Source of the DNA: Cavenderia fasciculata
Lineage: Eukaryota > Evosea > Eumycetozoa > Acytosteliales > Cavenderiaceae
Length of the DNA: 64,000 nt
Direction: 5' to 3'
Assembly (NCBI RefSeq): GCF_000203815.1
Contig: NW_004457729.1
Location: 3,658,674-3,722,673 of the forward strand
This document shows, piece after piece, positions 61,101 through 64,000 of this stretch. The notes under the pieces are model-generated. The model was not told the origin of the DNA. It did no database searches and worked only from the letters and a program-made list of their open reading frames with translations. Every line of letters begins with the position of its first letter. The stretch's first letter is position 1. Position numbers and translations under genes: made by a program.

Positions 61101-64000
61101 AGCACGTATCTAAAAGATGGCTCTTTTCATCATCCACTTCTTCCTTGCATTCCATCATCTTTTTCTCTTCTGTTTCAAAGTCATAATCGGCTGGCTTTAT
61201 ACATGGATCTCTAACCAAATCGTACATGACACACAATAGATTATTCCAATCTGATATTTGTTTTACCAATTCAGTGTCGTCTGTTGTTGTTGATGTTGAT
61301 GGTGGTTGTTCGGTAAATATAGTTTGAGCTTTGTTATGAACAATATCAGTTAAATATCCCAACAATATTAATAACAATCCCTTGTCCAAATATAATTGAT
61401 GAACATCAGTGACACTATTCAATTTCTGAATCATATTGAATAAATATCCTAAATTCTTTCCTTGATTTTCATCACTAAAAAAATAAAAGAAAAATAAAAG
61501 GTTAATAATTATTGACAATAATTACAATATATACTTTTTTGTTGTTACATACTTTGAAAATGATGATTGAATTTCAGATAATAATCTATCGACAATTTCA
61601 TCTTTAATTTCAGGTATCTTTGAATCCTTTGCAATATAAAGAATCATTTTGTAGATTGTATCAACCAATGAAGAATTTTCCTTTAAATTATTCAATAACT
61701 TCATAGTATTATCCAAAAGAGTTGGTTTGAGATCTTGTACCAATTTGGCAATAGTAACCTTTTCTTGTGGTGGTGGTTGTGGAGTGACTGGTGATCTTGG
61801 TGATTCAACTTTTGGTTTTTCCTCTGAAACTACAGTCTCTGTTGTTGTTGTTGGTACTGTTTCTGCTGCAGCAGGTACAACTGCTGGTACTTCTCCTGCT
61901 GCAGGTGCTACTACTGCTGCTACTGGTACGGGTGCTACTACTGGTTCTTCAATATATGGATTTGTAAGCATCCAATCTGTAACATGTTCAATATTATTTG
62001 ATTGAAGGGAACGCATTCCATTGACAATGTGTTCTCTTACAAAGCCCATATCGACGAGCATTCCAATAGTCGATTCACTTGGAGTGAATACAACAGGAGT
62101 AGAAAACTTCTTTCTTGGTTGTTGTACAACTGGTTCTGACAATTCATCAGCCTTGCTAACAAACAAATAGACAACTTCGAGAATTGCCTTTTTCAATGGC
62201 AACGTTGATAAATCATTCATATACCAAAATCCAGAAATATTACTCATCAATGTTGGAAGAATCTTCTCAATGATTTGTTTAACCGTTTGTGATTGAGTTT
62301 TAATTGTTAATTGATTAATTGATGATAAAATTAAATTTCCTCCACTAAATATAAAATAAACAAAAATGAAATGATTAGTAAACTTGAAGACCCTACTAAT
62401 TGATTACTTAATTCTTTTATAACTTACGATTTGATAGCAGAAATTAAATGAGTATCATTTTGATTTGATTGATACAATGATAATAATTGATTTAAAATAT
62501 CAAAGAAATGAACAAAGAATTGAGATTCATACAATGAATTGATTAATTGTGGGAAGAATAACTTTGATATTTCATCAAATATTATTGTAATATAATCTGA
62601 ATAAATTTCTTGATTAAATGTTTCTATAATTAAAAAATAAAAAAGAAGAAATTAATATCTACCTTTATCTATCTTTATCTTTGCTATTGTTTTTTGATTG
62701 TTATTTTTTACCTTCAGGTTTCCATTGTACCCAAAATAATAAACTTTTAGAAATTGTTTTGATAAGTAATTCTGATTTTGAATCTGTTGAATGGTCACGT
62801 TTGTTGAATGGATTTAAACTTTCAACAAAATAATGTGAAAGATATTCCAAATCATCCAATAATCTTTGAAGCATAAATTCCTCTTTAACCTGTGGTGCTG
62901 CTGGTTGAGCATTAGTAGTAGTAGTAGTAGTACTACTAGTACTATTATTATCATCTAAAGATTCAGGAATTACTTCCTTTTGTTTTGGAGATTCTTTTTC
63001 CTTTCTTTTACCGGTAAGAGTTTGAGATGGTGGTGAGTGTGGAATTGTGGTAAAACAAAGTGAATTCTTTGGAGACAATTTCTCCCAATACAATGATCGT
63101 TGCAAGAGACTGAGTGATCCACTGGCCTCGACACCAGCTTCACTAGCCCATTCATCGAGTACAGATACTGGAATATCATCTGGATGCTCCTTGATAAGAC
63201 TGGTGAGGATTTGAACCAAAGCTCCAATGATTTTGACGGTTGTTTGGATGCCATCCTTGTTTTGTACCTCTTCAGGTACCCAGTCACGAATAATTCTCGA
63301 TTTTCTCCACATTGAAATACTATCGAGTTGTGTAAAGTTTACATTCAATGCCTTGATAATTGCCTTTAATACTGCAGATGTATTGTTGATGGAAAGTGAC
63401 TTGAATATTAAAAGATTACGATTAAATGCATTGGTAGTCGAGTTGGTACTAGCAGAACTACTATTACTATTTGTATGTGGAACCTTCATTAAATCGATAA
63501 TGGGAGCACTTGTAAACAATTCAATCAGTTGATCCAACCCTCCTTGTTGGATAAAATGACGATCCTGCTCACTATTGGCAAAGAGATTGGTTAAAAACTT
63601 GGTGGCCAAGGTGAAGACACCAATGTTTTGTGTTTGCAATGCACTATTGCTCCAATCCAAATTCTTGACATCCTGTACAAGACTGATGGTTGCTACAATG
63701 GTCGATTGACGCAACTCTTGGTGGTGACGCAACAAATCGTCGAGACCGGCACCAATCATACCAAATGTACGACTGTTGAATGACGATATGTACTTGGGTG
63801 ACGAAAAGATCTTTACAAACTTGTCCAAGTACTTGCTATCAACCAACATGGTCTTGAAATTTTGATTCAAACAAAATGAGCTCAACATTGATGGTATAGT
63901 ATAAATGACTTCTGAATTTAACTCTTGTTGTTTTGAAGAAGAAGAAGAAGAGACGGCTGATGGTTGATCAGAACTACTTGATCCCATTTCAACGTCATTA
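55126..64000 (-). CDS. HUWE1/Tom1-type HECT E3 ubiquitin ligase, 3' part (5' end outside window)
   Basis: Exons 62712-64000 (open at the window edge), 62428-62623, 61553-62344 and 55126-61474 encode about 2,875 residues with no frame break. Order: armadillo-like helical repeats (DUF913 region), a UBA domain (STIGMLVDMGFVREHIVNGM, then VTDWMLTNP), Ala/Pro-rich linker, more helices, a very acidic stretch (coded about 59460-59700), a Lys/Glu-Ala coiled coil, Ser/Thr/Gln linkers, four UBM-type repeats (for example FLATLPPDLREEIL), and a C-terminal HECT domain. Catalytic Cys is in LPTAHTCFNQIDIPEYDT (codon 55228-55230), and the protein ends SSGFGFH like animal HUWE1. It transfers ubiquitin to many nuclear and cytosolic substrates. 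No WWE domain was seen in the visible part. Confidence 0.95.

Overview
The window is nuclear DNA of a social amoeba (dictyostelid). Genes are dense and on both strands. Introns are short (mostly 60-110 bp), AT-rich and GT-AG. Proteins carry Asn, Gln, Ser and Thr homopolymers coded by simple repeats. Some families are amoebozoan or dictyostelid in flavour: a TmcB-like membrane protein, a PA14 plus Cys-rich 'Psi' type protein and ankyrin-like paralogues. Composition looks less extreme than Dictyostelium discoideum, so a species such as Cavenderia or another non-discoideum dictyostelid is my inference. No tRNA, rRNA, CRISPR or intact transposon was recognised.

Layout. 1-1882 (-): 5' part of a TmcB-like multi-pass membrane protein, cut by the left edge. 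3205-9158 (+): two ankyrin-type paralogues in tandem. 9573-10513 (+): a UBZ4 finger plus DUSP protein with no protease domain. 10886-12236 (+): a SUMO-like plus BTB protein. 12608-14282 (-) and 14749-17049 (+): a divergent pair, an EamA transporter and a double glycosyltransferase. 17179-18018 (+): COMMD10. 18548-19105 (+): a secreted saposin. 19886-22859 (+): a PNUTS-like PP1 regulator. 22968-23893 (-): an unrecognised protein with an inverted copy of its exon 2 in the next intron. 25191-30534 (+): ZGRF1-type DNA helicase. 30697-32207 (+): carnosine N-methyltransferase. 32246-34515 (-): a damaged Psi/PA14 gene. 34819-36651 (-): malate synthase. 38574-40032 (-): proteasome assembly chaperone PSMD9. 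43892-46775 (+): a large Q-rich protein. 47544-48614 (-) and 48881-51637 (+): a divergent pair, NAA10 and a LENG8/SAC3-type mRNA factor. 51832-53431 (+): an orphan P-loop ATPase. 53708-54890 (+): a decayed F-box-like gene. 55126-64000 (-): HUWE1/Tom1 HECT ubiquitin ligase, cut by the right edge.

Most genes are unlinked housekeeping functions. A ubiquitin/proteasome theme recurs (UBZ4-DUSP, SUMO-BTB, COMMD10, PSMD9, HUWE1), but nothing shows that these loci are co-regulated. Several genes have reading-frame breaks, many at homopolymers. The 8.6 kb of HUWE1 coding sequence in the same window has none, so I treat the multiply broken genes as probable pseudogenes and the single breaks as unresolved (error or real). 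Exon coordinates come from reading splice signals and codon phase by eye and could be off by a base or two.
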